64,000 nt of DNA from Bugula neritina (taxonomy: Eukaryota; Bryozoa; Gymnolaemata; Cheilostomatida; Bugulidae), in NCBI GenBank assembly GCA_964035545.1, contig OZ037765.1:11774698-11838697 (forward strand), written 5' to 3'. Below the pieces are notes generated by a model. That model was not told the origin of the DNA. It did not search any database and saw only the letters and a program-made list of their open reading frames with translations. Position numbers and translations under genes: made by a program. Of this stretch, positions 62,076-64,000 are shown piece after piece (within the stretch, counting starts at the first letter, position 1; each line of letters begins with the position of its first letter).

Positions 62076-63708
62076 TAGTGGTTCCCAATCTTTTTCTTAC
62101 TACTCCCACCTTTCATAAATGTTGACTATTAATTACCCCCCATTCAAAGAGCGAAAAGATTTTATGACTTACTGAATGAGAATATATGATACAATGCAAT
62201 ATATTTTGTTCTATTATATTTGCATATAGTATATAATTATCATAAGAGTAATATTATCATTATTTTTGTGTTATAAAACACAGAGCAGTTCAAATATTAA
62301 TGTTATGGCTTCAGTTGATGCTTTTGTGCCAGCTTGCTTAAGTCTGACTCTGTTTATGACCAGCCCCATCTTAAATCACTCTGCGGGTAAAGGTAGTTTC
62401 TCTTCTCTTTGAATTGATGAGAATCCTACCTCACACGGATAGGCGGTGCTGGATGGTACCAAAACTCTACTTTGTCAGCTATGTGTGGGAAGAGTTTGGT
62501 TGTAGAAACCCAGAAATACTTTAGGTAAAAATGGCGCATGTAAAAATGTTAAATTTTTCCAAACTTGAACCCCGACCCCCCTAACTCAAACCCCCACCTC
62601 CAAACTCCAGAACCTCAAGTACAAACCTAAAATCCTCACCTCAAACCCTGTTTAAAACTCCAAACCCCCATCCCAACATTGAAGACATGTGCCATTTTAC
62701 CTACTTTTCTATTTGTGCCCTTATTACCTGCAGCATTTTTACTGGACACCACCCACAATCCATCAGTTGGAGAAGATTTCAAATCATCATTCATTGCTGA
62801 ATTGTGAACCAACTCAATGAAATTCTCCTACGATTCCTCTAAAAACTGTTTAGGAAAGCGTTGCAATGGGTCACATTTGAAGTTAAGAATCTAACTTTTT
62901 CTTTTTGGGAGGTAGCTCAGAGAAATACTGTTAAAACTTCATTAACAGTTCAGAAATGAGAACAGGGAGAACAGGTGGTGTCCGGTAAAAATGGCGCAAG
63001 TAAAAATAGCCTTATTGGCACAAACAGAAAATTAGATAAAAATGCCACATTTTCAACTTTAGCTTTGAAGATTTGAATTGGGGGTTAGGCATTCAGATTG
63101 GGGAGTTTGAAGGTTTGGAAAAATTTAACACCAGTGTGCGATTTTTATCTGTGCCATTTTTGCTTAAAATTGGAACAGGTTCTTCTCCTATCAAAGTTCA
63201 TTGAGTGTGTGGAAAGACACCATGTTTTTGACAGAAACACCACCACTTTAGTGTAACTTTGAAAACATTGCTGCTGCTAATGAAAAGCAACGATATGATG
63301 ATTGCACTCCTGCATTTTTAGGTTCAGACTATTTAGTGTAGCAAATATAGTCACTAGGTATGTAGTATACAATTTATAGAAATTGACTTGCATGGCTGCT
63401 AAAAGTTGGCCTCTTGCTTTTTGCAAATTTTTTGACCTTCATTAGAAATAGCGCAGAAAACAGTTAGGGTAGAGTAATTAATAAACACATTCATGTAGAA
63501 GTAAACAGAGATTGCAAAATATGGTTTGGTTAAATAAATGAACTAAGATGAAGATTTATAAATATGCATAATTGCATATATACTTATGTAATGTGCAAGA
63601 GCTCAAAAAGCCTTCAACAGAGTGCGTGAATTTTTCAAAATCCAAATTCTTCCCTAAAATGTCCAAATTCCCCCCTAGGGTAAACTTCCCCCAGGTTAGG
63701 AACCACTG
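62076..63708. mobile_element. Second hAT-like element nested inside the first
   Basis: The left end TAGTGGTTCCCAATC and the right end GTTAGGAACCACTG are inverted repeats of the CAGTGGTTCCCAA type. The adjacent octamers CTATAGAC and ACCTAGAC match at five of eight positions, consistent with an old 8-bp duplication. The first base of the left end has changed. No transposase is visible. Confidence 0.7.
62524..63165. repeat. Cluster of small inverted-repeat units inside the nested hAT element
   Basis: Two units, 62524-62741 and 62983-63165, each end in inverted copies of a GTAAAAATGGCGCA...GTAAAAAT motif. The segment between them is bounded by GGACACCACC and GGTGGTGTCC. The first unit has a C-rich plus strand with repeated AAACCCCCA and AACTCCAAA words. 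Confidence 0.65.
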
Positions 63709-63962
63709 ACCTAGACCTAATCTGAACTTGTTATTCAACAGTAGGCATGGTAGAAAAAGTAGGAAATTTTTAAGATTTTAAAGTTTGAAGTAATTGATAT
63801 GTAATTATAAAGTAATTGTGAAAATCAATTACATTAGCAATGTAATTAATTACAATTACAATTACATTTTTAGACATTAATTACAAATTATATTCAATTA
63901 CTTGAAAAAATGTATTTAATTACAATCAATTACAATTACAAATTACAATTACCCCAACCCTG

Positions 63963-64000
63963 GTAAAAATATTTCTAAATAAGCTCTACAGCTTGTATAA
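63963..64000 (+). pseudogene. Decayed hAT/ZBED-type transposase gene (right part, cut by window end)
   Basis: After the duplicated GTAAAAAT the frame reads VKIFLNKLYSLY, which continues the transposase segment ending NHVK at 61798. This supports insertion of the 61799-63962 element into an older transposase relic. It runs off the end of the window. Confidence 0.6.

Larger units (their letters stand above)
61799..63962. mobile_element. hAT-like transposon with 8-bp target-site duplication
   Basis: Terminal inverted repeats CAGGGTTGGGGT are followed on both sides by long arrays of TAATTACAATTACAATTACA. GTAAAAAT flanks the element exactly on both sides (61791-61798 and 63963-63970). An 8-bp duplication plus CAGGG-type ends identifies hAT. 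It is 2164 bp long with no transposase of its own visible, and it contains another element (62076-63708). Confidence 0.9.

Noticed and set aside
1-64000. Bacterial or viral contamination, CRISPR arrays, defence islands
   Set aside because: All recognisable genes are spliced animal genes or animal transposons, and no array of regular repeats with unique spacers is present.

Overview
This window is nuclear DNA from an animal. The genes are split by many GT-AG introns, the base composition is strongly AT-rich, and transposons and simple repeats fill the spaces. Every recognisable gene has a clear animal homologue. The compact but intron-rich genes, a tRNA-type SINE and a PHD-finger LINE suggest a marine invertebrate, possibly a lophotrochozoan, but the sequence does not settle the phylum. 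I see no bacterial-type features, CRISPR arrays, rRNA genes or intact tRNA genes.

Six protein-coding genes can be assembled exon by exon with consistent reading phase: (1) an interferon regulatory factor (+, 6986-10674); (2) a DDX21/DDX50-type nucleolar DEAD-box helicase with a GUCT domain (-, 11872-19898); (3) a small four-helix MARVEL-like membrane protein (+, 24973-26841); (4) ARPC2, the p34 subunit of the Arp2/3 complex (+, 33894-37552), exactly 300 residues; (5) a UPF0547/C16orf87-type zinc-ribbon protein (-, 37986-40186); (6) SLC12A8, a cation-chloride cotransporter family member (-, 46644-53983). An ABRACL/costars-like sequence (-, 27135-27388) appears frameshifted. The genes do not form a pathway; they are independent neighbours. 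Two pairs converge tail to tail (IRF/DDX21 and ARPC2/UPF0547), and the second pair is close enough that the 3' UTRs probably overlap.

Mobile DNA is abundant, and several elements can be delimited by target-site duplications. At 41-1744 lies a foldback element with a 9-bp duplication and five evenly spaced hairpins (about 390-400 bp apart). A Harbinger-like MITE (4425-4768, TTA), a hAT-like MITE (5159-5473, 8-bp duplication) and a mariner-like foldback MITE inside ARPC2 intron 2 (35354-35782, TA) follow. A broken CR1/Jockey-type LINE occupies about 57150-60600 on the minus strand. The right end is a nest: a decayed hAT-type transposase gene (from about 61250) is interrupted by a 2164-bp hAT-like element (61799-63962, 8-bp duplication), which contains another hAT-like element, which contains small inverted-repeat units.

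Long AT-rich stretches around 2.1-3.0, 21-23, 29.7-30.1, 32.7-33.7, 41.5-42.6 and 55-55.9 kb are built from a degenerate six-base pattern related to AGTATN/ACTATN. A 42-bp perfect palindrome sits in an SLC12A8 intron. The features most worth follow-up are the regularly spaced hairpin array of the first element, the invertebrate IRF gene, and a hairpin-rich island at 32290-32520 that I cannot assign.
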